Source of the DNA: Anthonomus grandis grandis | Taxonomy: Eukaryota > Arthropoda > Insecta > Coleoptera > Curculionidae | Direction: 5' to 3' | DNA length: 64,000 nt | Assembly (NCBI RefSeq): GCF_022605725.1 | Contig: NC_065547.1 | Span: 19,137,167 to 19,201,166 of the forward strand | In this document: one piece after another, positions 37,612 through 52,048 of the stretch | Position numbering within the stretch: the first letter of the stretch is position 1 | Layout: each line of letters begins with the position of its first letter | Made by a program: the position numbers and the translations under genes | Notes under the pieces: model-generated | The model's input: only the letters and a program-made list of their open reading frames with translations | Database searches by the model: none | What the model was told of the DNA's origin: nothing

Positions 37612-40600
37612 GTAAGAAAATATAATAACTAATAGCGTTAGCGATTGTTCCGATTTAATTTTAAATCAATTTTTAGATATAATTTGATTAACCCTAAATG
37701 ATTTTTAAAACTAGTTTTATGTATTGTGTTTTAAAAAAATAGTCATATCTCACTCAATTACGGTTATCTATTATTCAAATTTATTTTAAAATTAATATTT
37801 AGGTTATACAAGATGACTCAAATGATCCTTTTTAAGTTTTGGACTTAACGAGGGTTAAGAAAGTAGAACGATTAATCATTAAAGCATTGTCCGATTTGAT
37901 TTAAATTTAATTTTGAAAGTTCATTTGATTTACTGTAAATTATTTTTTAAATTTTTCTTATAAATTGTTTTTTAAAAAAAATAATTATATCTCACTCTAT
38001 TACTGTTATCTATTATTCGAATATAAGTTAAATTTACTATTTCGCATATACACGATAGCCAAATGATGTTTTTTACGGTTTGAACACAACCAGAGTTAAG
38101 AAAATGTAATAACTAATAGCGTTAGCGATTGTTCCGATTTAATTTTAATTCAATTTTTAGATAAAATTTGAATAACCCTAAATAATTTTTTAAAGTATTC
38201 TGATGTATTGTGTTTAAAAAAAATAGTCATATCTCACTTAATTACGGTTATCTATTATTCAAATTTATTTTAAAATTAATATTTAGGTTATACAAGATGA
38301 CTCAAATGATCCTTTTTAAGTTTCGGACATAACCAGGGTTAAGAAAATAGAACGATTAATCATTAAAGCATTGTCCGATTTGATTTAAATTTAATTTTGA
38401 AAGTTCATTTGATTTACTGTAAATTATTTTTTAAATTTTTCTTATAAATTGTTTTTTAAAAAAAATAATTATATCTCACTCTATTACTGTTATCTATTAT
38501 TCGAATATAAGTTAAATTTACTATTTCGCATATACACGATAGCCAAATGATGTTTTTTACGGTTTGAACACAACCAGAGTTAAGAAAATGTAATAACTAA
38601 TAGCGTTAGCGATTGTTCCGATTTAATTTTAATTCAATTTTTAGATAAAATTTGAATAACCCTAAATAATTTTTTAAAGTATTCTGATGTATTGTGTTTA
38701 AAAAAAATAGTCATATCTCACTTAATTACGGTTATCTATTATTCAAATTTATTTTAAAATTAATATTTAGGTTATACAAGATGACCCAAATGATCCTTTT
38801 TAAGTTTTGGACATAACCAGAATGAAGAAAATCGATTTCTATTACCTATAGCTATTGTTCCGATACGATTTCAATTTAATTTTTACATATAATTTGTTTA
38901 ATCCTAAGTAATATTTTTAAATATTTTGATGTATTGTGATTAAAGAAAATAGTCATATCTCACTCAATTACGGTTATCTATTATTCAAATTTATTTTAAA
39001 ATTAAAATTTAGGTTATACAAGACGACTCAAATAATCCTTTTTAAGTTTTGGACATAACGAGGGTTAAGAAAATAGAACAATTAATCATTATAGCATTGT
39101 CCGATTTGATTCCAATTTAATCTTTGAAGTTCATTTGATGTACTGTAAATTATTTTTAAAATTTTCTTATGAATTGTTTTTAAAAAAAATAATTATATCT
39201 CACTCTATTACTGATATCTATTATTCGAATATAATTTAAATTTACTATTTCGCATATACGAGATAGCCAAATGATGTTTTTTGCGGTTTGAACACAACCA
39301 GAGTTAAGAAAATGTAATAACTAATAGCGTTGGCGATTGTTCCTATTTAATTTTAATTCAATTTTTAGATATAATTTGATTAACCCTAAATGATTTTTAA
39401 AAATAGTTTTATGTATTATGTTTTAAAAGAATAGTCATATCTCACTCAATTACGGTTATCTAATATTCAAATATAATTTAAAATTATTATTTAGTTTATA
39501 CAAGATGACTCAAATGATCCTTTTTATGTTTTGGACATAACCAGGATAAAGAAAATCGATTACTATTACCTATAGCTATTGTTCCGATATGATTTCAATT
39601 TAATTTTTAGATATAATTTGTTTAACCCTAAATAATTATTCTAAATATTTTAATGTATTGTTTAAAAAAAAAAAAATAGTCATATCTCACTCAATTACGG
39701 TTATCTATTATTCAAATTTATTTTAAAATTAATATTTAGGTTATACAAGATGACCCAAATGATCCTTTTTAAGTTTTGGACATAACCAGGGTTAAGAAAA
39801 TAGAACAATTAATCATTACAGCATTGTCCGATTTGAATCCAATTTAATTTTTGAAGTTCATTTGATGTACTGTAAATTATTTTTAAAATTTTTCTTATGA
39901 CTTGTTTTTTTTAAAAAATTATTATATCTCACTCTATTACCGTTATTTATTATTCGAATATAATTTACATTTACTATTTCGCATATACAAGATAGCCAAA
40001 TGATGTTTTTTGCGGTTTGAACACAACCAGAGTTAAGACAATGTAATAACTAATAGCGTTGGCGATTGTTCCTATTTAATTTTAATTCAATTTTTAGATA
40101 TAATTTGATTAACCCTAAATGATTTTTAAAAATAGTTTTATGTATTATGTTTTAAAAAAATAGTCATATCTCACTCAATTATGGTTATCTATTATTCAAA
40201 TTTATTTTAAAATTAATATTTAGGTTATACAAGATGACTCAAATGATCCTTTTTAAGTTTTGGACATAACCAGGGTTAAGAAAATGGATTACTATTACCT
40301 ATAGCTATTGTTCCGATATGATTTTAATTTTTAGATATAATTTGTTTAACCCTATATAATTATTTTAAATATTTTAATGTATTGTTTTTAAAAAAAAAAT
40401 AGTCATATCTCACTCAATTACGGTTATCTATTATTCAAATTTATTTTAAAATTAATATTTAGGTTATACAAGATGACTCAAATGATCCTTTTTAAGTTTT
40501 GGACATAACGAGGGTTAAGAAAATAGAAGGATTAATCATTAAAGCATTGTCCGATTTGATTTCAATTTAATTTTTAAAGTTCATTTGATTTACTGTAAAT

Positions 40601-43600
40601 AATTTTTTAAATTTTTCTTATAAATTGTTTTTTAAAAAAAATAATTATATCTCACTCTATTACTGATATCTATTATTCGAATATAATTAAAAATTATTAT
40701 TTAGGTTATACAAGATGACTCAAATGATCCTTTTTATGTTTTGGACATAACCAGGATAAAGAAAATCGATTACTATTACCTATAGCTATTGTTCCGATAT
40801 GATTTTAATTTAATTTTTAGATATAATTTGATTAACCCTAAATGATTTTTAAAAATAATTTGATGTATTGTGTTTAAAAAAAAATAGTCATATCTCACTC
40901 AATTACGGTTATCTATTATTCAAATATAATTAAAAATTATTATTTAGGTTATACAAGATGACTCAAATGATCCTTTTTATGTTTTGGACATAACCAGGAT
41001 AAAGAAAATCGATTACTATTACCTATAGCTATTGTTCCGATATGATTTTAATTTAATTTTTAGATATAATTTGTTTTACCCTAAATAATTATTTTAAATT
41101 TTTTAATGTATTGTTTTATAAAAAAATAGTCATATCTCACTCAATTACGGTTATCTATTATTCAAATTTATTTTAAAATTAATATTTAGGTTATACAAGA
41201 TGACTCAAATGATCCTTTTTAAGTTTCGGACATAACCAGGGTTAAGAAAATAGAACGATTAATCATTATAGCATTGTCCGATTTGATTTCAATTTAATTT
41301 TTAAAGTTCATTTGATTTACTGTAAATTATTTTTTAAATTTTTCTTATAAATTGTTTATTAAAAAAAATTATTATATCTCACTCTATTACTGTTATCTAT
41401 TATTCGAATATAAGTTAAATTTACTATTTCGCATATACAAGATAGCCAAATGATGTTTTTTACGGTTTGAACACAACCAGAGTTAAGAAAATGTAATAAC
41501 TAATAGCGTTAGCGATTGTTCCGATTTAATTTTAATTCAATTTTTAGATAAAATTTGAAAAACCCTAAATAATTTTTTTAAGTATTCTGATGTATTGTGT
41601 TTAAAAAAAATAGTCATATCTCACTTAATTACGGTTATCTATTATTCAAATTTATTTTAAAATTAATATTTAGGTTATACAAGATGACCCAAATGATCCT
41701 TTTTAAGTTTTGGACATAACCAGGGTTAAGAAAATAAAACAATTATTCATTATAGCATTGTCCGATTTATTTCCAATTTAATTTTTGAAGTTCATTTGAT
41801 GTACTGAAAATTATTTTTAAAATCTTATGAATTGCTTTTTAAAAAATAATCATATCTCACTCTATTACTGTTATCTATTATTCGAATATAATTTAATTTT
41901 ACTATTTCGCATATACAAGATAGCCAAATAATGTTTTTTACGGTTTGAACACAACCAGAACTAAGAAAATATAACTAATAGCGTTAACGATTGTTCCAAT
42001 TTAATTTTAAATTAATTTTTAGATATAATTTGATTAACGCTAAATGATTTTTAAAAATATTTTGATGTATTGTGTTTAAAAAAAAATAGTCATATCTCAC
42101 TCAATTACGGTTATCTATTATTCAAATTTATTTTAAAATTAATATTTAGGTTATACAAGATGACCCAAATGATCCTTTTTAAGTTTTGGACATAACCAGG
42201 GTTAAGAAAATAGAACAATTAATCATTATAGCATTGTCCGATTTGATTCCAATTTAATTTTTGAAGTTCATTTGATGTACTGTAAATTATTTTTAAAATT
42301 TTTCATTTGAATTGTTTTTTTTTTTAAATTATTATATCTCACTCTATTACTGTTATTTATTATTCGAATATAATTTACATTTACTATTTCGCATATACAA
42401 GATAGCCAAATGATGTTTTTTACGGTTTGAACACAACCAGAGTTAAGAAAATGTAATAACTAATAGCGTTGGCGATTGTTCCGATTTAATTTTAATTCAA
42501 TTTTTAGATATAATTTGATTAACCCTAAATGATTTTTAAAAATATTTTGAGGTATTGTGTTTAAAAAAAATAATCATATCTCACTCAATTACGGTTATCT
42601 ATTATTCAAATTAATTTTAAAATTAATATTTAGGTCATACAAGATGACCCAATTGATCCTTTTTAAGTTTTGGACATAACCAGGGTTAAGAAAATAGAAC
42701 AATTAATCATTATAGCATTGTCCGATTTATTTCCAATTTAATTTTTGAAGTTCAATTGATGTACTGTAAATTATTTTTAAAATTTTTCTTATGAATTGCT
42801 TTTTAAAAAAATAATCATATCTCACTCTATTACTGTTATCTATTATTCGAATATAATTTAATTTTACTATTTCGCATATACAAGATAGCCAAATGAGGTT
42901 TTTTACGGTTTGAACACAACCAGAACTAAGAAAATATAATAACTAATAGCGTTAACGATTGTTCCAATTTAATTTTAAATAAATTTTTAGATATAATTTG
43001 ATTAACCGTAAATGATTTTTAAAAATATTTTGATGTATTGTGTTTAAAGAAAAAAGTCATATCTCACTCAATTACGGTTATCTATTATTCAAATACAATT
43101 TAAAATTATTATTTAGGTTATACAAGATGACCCAATTGATCCTTTTTAAGTTTTGGACATAACCAGGGTTAAGAAAATAGAACAATTATTCATTATAGCA
43201 TTGTCCGATTTAATTCCAATTTAATTTTTGAAGTTCATTTGATGTAATGTAAATTATTTTTAAAATCTTTCTTATGAATTGTTTTTTAAAAAACTAATCA
43301 TATCTCACTCTTTTACTGTTATCTATTATTCGAATATAATTTAAATTTACTATTTCGCATATACGAGATAGCCAAATGATGTTTTTTACGGTTTGAACAC
43401 AACCAGAGGTAAGAAAATATAATAACTAATAGCGTTAGCGATTGTTCCGATTTAATTTTAAATCAATTTTTAGATATAATTTGATTAACCCTAAATGATT
43501 TTTAAAAATATTTTGAGGTATTGTGTTTAAAAAAAATAATCATATCTCACTCAATTACGGTTATCTATTATTCAAATTTATTTTAAAATTAATATTTAGG

Positions 43601-45069
43601 TCATACAAGATGACCCAATTGATCCTTTTTAAGTTTTGGACATAACCAGGGTTAAGAAAATAGAACAATTAATCATTATAGCATTGTCCGATTTATTTCC
43701 AATTTAATTTTTGAAGTTCAATTGATGTACTGTAAATTATTTTTAAAATCTTTCTTATGAATTGCTTTTTAAAAAAATAATCATATCTCACTCTATTACT
43801 GTTATCTATTATTCGAATATAATTTAATTTTACTATTTCGCATATACGAGATAGCCAAATGATGTTTTTTACGGTTTGAACACAACCAGAACTAAGACAA
43901 TATAATAACTAATAGCGTTAACGATTGTTCCAATTTAATTTTTAGATATAATTTGATTAACCCTAAATGATTTTTAAAAATATTTTGATGTATTGTGTTT
44001 TAAAAAAATAGTCATATCTCACTCAATTACGGTTATCTATTATTCAAATATAATTTAAAATTATTATTTAGGTTATACAAGATGACTCGAATGATCCTTT
44101 TTATGTTTTGGACATAACCAGGATAAAGAAAATCGATTAATATTACCTATAGCTATTGTTCCGATATGATTTCAATTTAATTTTTAGATATAATTTGTTT
44201 AACCCTAAGTAATTTGTTAAAATATTTTGATGTATTGTGTTTAAAAAAAAATAGTCATATCTCACTCAATTACGGTTATCTATTATTCAAATTTATTTTA
44301 AAATTAATATTTAGGTTATACATAATGACTCAAATGATCCTTTTTACGTTTTGGACATAACCAGGGTTAAGAAAATAGAACGATTAATCATTATAGCATT
44401 GTCCGATTTGATTCCAATTTAATTTTTAAAGTTCATTTGATTTACTGTAAATTATTTTTTAAATTTTTCTTATAAATTGTTTTAAAAAAAAAATAATTAT
44501 ATCTCACTCTATTACTGTTATCTATTATTCGAATAAGATTTAAATTTACTATTTCGCATATACAAGATAGCCTAATGATGTTCTTTACGGTTTGAAGACA
44601 ACCACAATTAAGAAAACATAATAAATAATAGCATTAACGATTGTTCCGATTTAATTTTTAGATATAATTTGATTAACCCTAAATGATTTTTAAAAATATT
44701 TTGTTGTATTGTGTTTAAAACAATAGTCATATCTCACTCAATTACGGTTATCTATTATTCAAATATAATTTAAAATTATTATTTAGGTTATACAAGTTGA
44801 CTCGAATGATCCTTTTTATGTTTTGGACACAACCAGGATAAAGAAAATCGATTAATATTACCTATAGCTATTGTTCCGATATGATTTCAATTTAATTTTT
44901 AGATATAATTTGTTTAACCCTAAGTAATTTGTTAAAATATTTTGATATATTGTGTTTAAAAAAAATAGTCATATCTCACTCAATTACGGTTATCTATTAT
45001 TCAAATATAATTTAAAATTATTATTTAGGTTATACAAGATGACTCGAATGATCCTTTTTATGTTTTGGA
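37612..45069. repeat. Lineage II array, first segment
   Basis: A, B and C monomers with C centred at 38845, 39569, 40298, 40779, 41022, 44146 and 44861, a much higher C density than in lineage I. B monomers at 37744, 38228 and 38712 are spaced 484 bases and bracket two near-identical dimers sharing tatacacgatagcc. At ~40,680 an A 5' end (actgatatctattattcg) runs straight into a C body (attaaaaattattatttagg), an A/C chimera repeated in the next C. Poly-T stretches at ~42,310 and ~39,905 are local A/T-tract length changes. Confidence 0.86.
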
Positions 45070-45092
45070 CATATCTCTTAATTTTTCTTATA
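45070..45092. other. Truncated-monomer junction, form 1
   Basis: A C-type monomer breaks at ttttggacata and continues as tctcttaatttttcttat, the 3' end of a B monomer, so over 100 internal bases are missing. The string catatctcttaatttttc also occurs at 46929 and 48314, but there it follows aaatcagt instead of ttttgga. The same fused end has therefore been joined to two different left partners. Confidence 0.82.
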
Positions 45093-45880
45093 AATTGTTT
45101 TTTAAAAAAATTATTATATCTCACTCTATTACTGTTATTTATTATTCGAATATAATTTACATTTACTATTTCGCATATACAAGATAGCCAAATGATGTTT
45201 TTTTGCGGTTTGAACACAACCAGAGTTAAGAAAATTTAATAACTAATAGCGTTGGCGATTGTTCCGATTTAATTTTAATTCAATTTTTAGATATAATTTG
45301 ATTAACCCTAAATGATTTTTAAAAATATTTTGAGGTATTGTGTTTAAAAAAAATAATCATATCTCACTCAATTACGGTTATCTATTATTCAAATTTATTT
45401 TAAAATTAATATTTAGGTCATACAAGATGACCCAATTGATCCTTTTTAAGTTTTGGACATAACCAGGGTTAAGAAAATAGAACAATTAATCATTGTCCGA
45501 TTTATTTCCAATTTAATTTTTGAAGTTCATTTGATGTACTGTAAATTATTTTTAAAATTTTTCTTATGAATTGTTTTTTTTTTAAATTATTATCTCACTC
45601 TATTACTGTTATCTATTATTCGAATATAATTTACATTTACTATTTCGCATATACAAGATAGCCAAATGATGTTTTTTACGATTTGAACACAACCAGAATT
45701 AAGAAAATATAATAACTAATACCGTTAACGATTGTTCCGATTTAATTTTAATTTAATTTTTAGATATAATTTGATTAACCCTAAATTATTTTTAAAAATA
45801 TTTTGTTGTATTGTGTTTAAAAAAAATAGTCATATCTCACCCAATTACGATTATCTATTATTCAAATTTATTTTAAAATT
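45093..45880. repeat. Lineage II dimers between the truncated junction and the 1,385-bp units
   Basis: Regular A and B monomers, including the aggtattgtg A variant and the tcatacaagatgacccaattg B variant that reappears just after 48,651. At ~45,488 a B monomer has the same aatcattgtccg deletion as at ~10,042. No other feature is visible. Confidence 0.82.
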
Positions 45881-47265
45881 AATAATTAGGTTATACAAGA
45901 TGACTCAAATGATCCTTTTTAAGTTTTGGACATAACGAGGGTTAAGAAAGTAGAACGATTAATCATTAAAGCATTGTCCGATTTGATTTAAATTTAATTT
46001 TTAAAGTCCATTTGATTTACTGTAAATTATTTTTTAAATTTTTCTTATAAATTGTTTTTTAAAAAAAATAATTATATCTCACTCTATTACTGTTATCTAT
46101 TATTCGAATATAAGTTAAATTTACTATTTCGCATATACAAGATAGCCAAATGATGTTTTTTACGGTTTGAACACAACCAGAGTTAAGAAAATGTAATAAC
46201 TAATAGCGTTAGCGATTGTTCCGATTTAATTTTAATTCAATTTTTAGATAAAATTTGAATAACCCTAAATAATTTTTTAAAGTATTCTGATGTATTGTGT
46301 TTAAAAAAAATAGTCATATCTCACTTAATTACGGTTATCTATTATTCAAATTTATTTTAAAATTAATATTTAGGTTATACAAGATGACCCAAATGATCCT
46401 TTTTAAGTTTTGGACATAACCAGAATGAAGAAAATCGATTTCTATTACCTATAGCTATTGTTCCGATACGATTTCAATTTAATTTTTAGAACTAAGACAA
46501 TATAATAACTAATAGCGTTAACGATTGTTCCAATTTAATTTTTAGATATAATTTCATTAACCCTAAATGATTTTTAAAAATATTTTGATGTATTGTGTTT
46601 TAAAAAAATAGTCATATCTCACTCAATTACGGTTATCTATTATTTAAATATAATTTAAAATTATTATTTAGGTTATACAAGATGACTCAAATGATCCTTT
46701 TTATGTTTTGGACATAACCAGGATAAAGAAAATCGATTAATATTACCTATAGCTATTGTTCCGATATGATTTCAATTTAATTTTTAGATATAATTTGTTT
46801 AACCCTAAGTAATTTGTTAAAATATTTTGATGTATTGTGTTTAAAAAAAATAGTCATATCTCACCCAATTACGGTTATCTATTATTCAAATATAATTTAA
46901 AATTATTATTTAGGTAATACAAATCAGTCATATCTCTTAATTTTTCTTATGGATTGTTTTTTAAAAAAATAATTATATCTCACGCTATTACTGTTATCTA
47001 TTATTCGAATATAATTTAAATTTACTATTTCGCATATACAAGATAGCCAAATAATGTTTTTTACGGTTTGAACACAACCAGAGTTAAGAAAATTTAATAA
47101 CTAATAGCGTTGGCGATTGTTCCGATTTAATTTTAATTCAATTTTTAGATATAATTTGATTAACCCTAAATGATTTTTAAAAATATTTTGAGGTATTGTG
47201 TTTAAAAAAAATAATCATATCTCACTCAATTACGGTTATCTATTATTCAAATTTATTTTAAAATT
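45881..47265. repeat. 1,385-bp higher-order unit, copy 1
   Basis: The unit starts at the rare aataattagg (45881), which recurs at 47266. It contains regular B and A monomers, a C cut at ttttaga and fused to the A fragment actaagacaatataa (AGA at 46488-46490), another C, then a nearly complete loss of one monomer at catatctcttaattttt (46929). All of these oddities are present at +1,385 in the next copy. Differences include cgatacg versus ctatacg, aatttcatt versus aatttgatt, and attcaattttt versus atttaattttt. Confidence 0.92.
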
Positions 47266-48650
47266 AATAATTAGGTTATACAAGATGACTCAAATGATCC
47301 TTTTTAAGTTTTGGACATAACGAGGGTTAAGAAAGTAGAACGATTAATCATTAAAGCATTGTCCGATTTGATTTAAATTTAATTTTTAAAGTCCATTTGA
47401 TTTACTGTAAATTATTTTTAAAATTTTTCTTATAAATTGTTTTTTAAAAAAAATAATTATATCTCACTCTATTACTGTTATCTATTATTCGAATATAAGT
47501 TAAATTTACTATTTCGCATATACAAGATAGCCAAATGATGTTTTTTACGGTTTGAACACAACCAGAGTTAAGAAAATGTAATAACTAATAGCGTTAGCGA
47601 TTGTTCCGATTTAATTTTAATTTAATTTTTAGATAAAATTTGAATAACCCTAAATAATTTTTTAAAGTATTCTGATGTATTGTGTTTAAAAAAAATAGTC
47701 ATATCTCACTTAATTACGGTTATCTATTATTCAAATTTATTTTAAAATTAATATTTAGGTTATACAAGATGACCCAAATGATCCTTTTTAAGTTTTGGAC
47801 ATAACCAGAATGAAGAAAATCGATTTCTATTACCTATAGCTATTGTTCCTATACGATTTCAATTTAATTTTTAGAACTAAGACAATATAATAACTAATAG
47901 CGTTAACGATTGTTCCAATTTAATTTTTAGATATAATTTGATTAACCCTAAATGATTTTTAAAAATATTTTGATGTATTGTGTTTTAAAAAAATAGTCAT
48001 ATCTCACTCAATTACGGTTATCTATTATTTAAATATAATTTAAAATTATTATTTAGGTTATACAAGATGACTCAAATGATCCTTTTTATGTTTTGGACAT
48101 AACCAGGATAAAGAAAATCGATTAATATTACCTATAGCTATTGTTCCGATATGATTTCAATTTAATTTTTAGATATAATTTGTTTAACCCTAAGTAATTT
48201 GTTAAAATATTTTGATGTATTGTGTTTAAAAAAAATAGTCATATCTCACCCAATTACGGTTATCTATTATTCAAATATAATTTAAAATTATTATTTAGGT
48301 AATACAAATCAGTCATATCTCTTAATTTTTCTTATGGATTGTTTTTTAAAAAAATAATTATATCTCACGCTATTACTGTTATCTATTATTCGAATATAAT
48401 TTAAATTTACTATTTCGCATATACAAGATAGCCAAATAATGTTTTTTACGGTTTGAACACAACCAGAGTTAAGAAAATTTAATAACTAATAGCGTTGGCG
48501 ATTGTTCCGATTTAATTTTAATTCAATTTTTAGATATAATTTGATTAACCCTAAATGATTTTTAAAAATATTTTGAGGTATTGTGTTTAAAAAAAATAAT
48601 CATATCTCACTCAATTACGGTTATCTATTATTCAAATTTATTTTAAAATT
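47266..48650. repeat. 1,385-bp higher-order unit, copy 2
   Basis: It is collinear with 45,881-47,265. The AGA fusion lies at 47873-47875 and the truncated monomer at 48314. At 48651 aatatttaggtcatac replaces aataattaggttatac, ending the similarity and rejoining the array type seen at ~45,410. That is what one unequal-exchange event inside the array would leave. Confidence 0.92.
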
Positions 48651-51600
48651 AATATTTAGGTCATACAAGATGACCCAATTGATCCTTTTTAAGTTTTGGA
48701 CATAACCAGGGTTAAGAAAATAGAACAATTAATCATTATAGCATTGTCCGATTTATTTCCAATTTAATTTTTGAAGTTCAATTGATGTACTGTAAATTAT
48801 TTTTAAAATCTTTCTTATGAATTGCTTTTTAAAAAAATAATCATATCTCACTCTATTACTGTTATCTATTATTCGAATATAAGTTAAATTTACTATTTCG
48901 CATATACAAGATAGCCAAATGATGTTTTTTACGGTTTGAACACAACCAGAGTTAAGAAAATGTAATAACTAATAGCGTTAGCGATTGTTCCGATTTAATT
49001 TTAATTCAATTTTTAGATAAAATTTGAATAACCCTAAATCATTTTTTAAAGTATTCTGATGTATTGTGTTTAAAAAAAATAGTCATATCTCACTTAATTA
49101 CGGTTATCTATTATTCAAATTTATTTTAAAATTAATATTTAGTTTATACAAGATGACTCAAATGATCCTTTTTAAGTTTTGGACATAACCAGGGTTAAGA
49201 AAATAGAACAAATAATCATTATAGCAATGTCCGATTTGATTCCAATTTAATCTTTGAAGTTCATTTGATGTACTGTAAATTATTTTTAAAATTTTTCTTA
49301 TGAATTGTTTTTTAAAAAAATAATTATATCTCACTCTATTACTGATATCTATTATTCGAATATAACTTAAATTTACTCTTTCGCATATACAAGACAGCCA
49401 AATGATGGTTTTTACGGTTTGAACACAACCAGAATTAAAAAAATATAATAACCAATAGCGTTAACGATTGTTCCGATTTAATTTTAATTTAATTTTTAGA
49501 TAAAATTTGATTAACCCAAAATGATTTTTAAAAATATTTTAATGTATTGTATTTAAAAAAATAGTCATATCTCACTCAATTACGGTTATCTATTATTCAA
49601 ATTTATTTTAAGAATAATATTTAGGGTATACAAGATGACACAAATGATCCTTTTTAAGTTTTGGACATAACCAGGGTTAGGAATATAGAACAATTAATCA
49701 TTATAGCATTGCCTGATTTGACTCCAATTTAATTTTTAAAGTTCAGTCAATGTACTGTAAATTATTTTTTAAATTGTTCTTATGAATTGTTTTTTAAAAA
49801 AATAATTATATCTCACTCTATTACCGTTATCTATTATTAGAATATAATTTAAATTTACAATTTCGCGTATACAAGATAGCCAAATGATGGTTTTTACGGT
49901 TTGAACACAACCAGAATTAAAAAAATATAATAACCAATAGCGTTAACGATTGTTCCGATTTAATTTTAATTTAATTTTTAGATAAAATTTGATTAACCCA
50001 AAATGATTTTTAAAAATATTTTAATGTATTGTATTTAAAAAAAATAGTCATATCTCACTCAATTACGGTTATCTATTATTCAAATTTATTTTAAGAATAA
50101 TATTTAGGTTATACAAGATGACACAAATGATCCTTTTTAAGTTTTGGACTTAACCAGGGTTAAGAAAATAGAACAATTAATCATTATAGCATTGTTCGAT
50201 TTGATTCCAATTTAATCTTTGAAGTTCATTTGATGGACTGTAAATTATTTTTAAAATTTTTCTTTTGAATTGTTTTTTAAAAAAATAATTATATCACTCT
50301 ATTACTGTTATCTTTTATTCGAATAGAATTTAAATTTACTATTTCGCATATACAAGATAGCCAAATGATGTTTTTTACGGTTTGAACACAACCAGAATTA
50401 AGAAAATATAATAACTCTTCGCGTTAACGATTGTTCCGATTTAATTTTAATTTAATTTTTAGATATAATATGATTAACCCTAAATGAGTTTTAAAAATAT
50501 TTTGATATATTGTGTTTAAAAAAAATTGTCATATCTCACTCAATTACGGTTATCTATTATTCAAATATAATTTAAAATTAATATTTAGGTTATCAAGATA
50601 ACCCAAATGATCCTTTTTAAGTTTTGGACATAACCAGGGTTAAGAAAGTAGAAACGTTATTCATTATAGCATTGTCCGATTTGATTTTAATTTGATCTTT
50701 GAAGTACATTTAATGTACTGTAAATTATTTTAAAAATTTTTCTTATTAATTGTTTTTTAAAAAAATAATTATATCTCACTCTTATACTGTTATCTATTAT
50801 TCAAATTTATTTTAAAATTAATATTTAGGTTATACAAGATGACACAAATGATCGTTTTTAAGTTTTGGACATAACCAGGGTTAAGAATATAGAACAATTA
50901 ATCATTATAGCATTGTCTGATTTAACTCCAATTTAATTTTTGAAGTTCAGTCAATGTACTGTAAGTTATTTTTTAAATTGTTCTTATGAATTGTTTTTTA
51001 AAAAAATAATTATATCTCACTCTATTACCGTTATCTATTATTAGAATATAATTTAAATTTACTATTTCGCATATACAAGATAGCCAAATGATGTTTTTTA
51101 CGGTTTGAACACAACCAGAGTTAAGAAAATGTAATAACTAGTAGCGTTAACGACTGTTGCGATTTAATTTTTAGATATTTGATTTACCCTAAATGATTTT
51201 TAAAAATAGTTTTATGTATTGTGTTTTAAAAAAATAGTCATCTCACTCTGTTACGGTTACCAATGATTTCAATATAATTTAAAATTAATATTTAGGTTAT
51301 CAAGATGACTCAAATGATCCTTTTTAAGTTTTGGACATAACCAGAATAAAGAAAATCGATTACTATGACCTATAGCTATTGTTCTCAAATGATTTCAATT
51401 TAATTTTAAGATATAATTTGTTTAACCTTAAGTAATTTTTTTCAATATTTTGATGTATTGTGTTTAAAAAAAATAGTCATATCTAACTTAACTACGGTTA
51501 TCTATAATTCAAATTTATTTTAATATTAATATTTAGGTTATACAAGATGACCCAAATGATCCTTTTTAAGTTTTGGACATAAGCAGGGTTAAGAAAGTAG

Positions 51601-52018
51601 AACAATTAATCATTATAGCATTGTCCGATTTGATTCCAATTTAATTTTTGAAGTTCATTTAATGTACTATAAATTATTTTTAAATTTTTTTTTATGAATT
51701 GTTTCAAAAAAAAATAACCATATCTCACTCTATTACTGTTATCTATTATTCGAATATGATTTAAATTTACTATTTCGCATATACAAGATAGCCAAATGAT
51801 GTTTTTTACGGTTTGAACTCAACCAGAATTAAGAAAATATAATAACTCTTCGGGTTAACGATTGTTCCGACTTAATTTTAATTTAATTTTTAGATATAAT
51901 TTGATTAATTCTAAATGATTTTTAAAAATATTTTGATGTATTGTGTTTAAAAAAAATAGTCATATCTCGCTCAATTACGCTTATCTATTATTCAAATTTA
52001 TTTTAAAATTATTATTTA
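48651..52018. repeat. Lineage II array, more diverged segment
   Basis: A/B dimers with one C centred at 51369 (tgacctatagc). Two successive copies near 49,400 and 49,890 share gatggtttttacgg and ataaccaatagcg. Near 50,787-50,802 a monomer starts as A (atatctcactcttatactg) and continues as B from attcaaattt, a crossover inside the shared box ctgttatctattattc. Single-base variants are more frequent here than before 38 kb. No gene is visible. Confidence 0.83.
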
Positions 52019-52048
52019 TATTATAATCAATATTATTATCAAAATTAT
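52019..52048. other. ~30-bp filler replacing part of a B monomer
   Basis: B sequence stops at attattta (52018) where ggttatacaag is expected, and resumes at aatcaataatagcattg. About 70 bases of B are missing. The intervening AT-only sequence contains ttataatcaata at 52021-52032 and again at 52045-52056, a 24-base repeat partly made of the resuming B edge. This looks like a deletion repaired with templated filler. The resuming edge aatcaataatagc is shared only with the B at ~62,577. Confidence 0.82.

Noticed and set aside
44952..45155. 67-codon plus-strand open frame, with a similar one at 45732-45935
   Set aside because: It crosses the truncated-monomer junction and consists of satellite in a frame that is open by chance. 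Low-complexity Leu/Ile/Phe/Lys composition follows from the A+T content.
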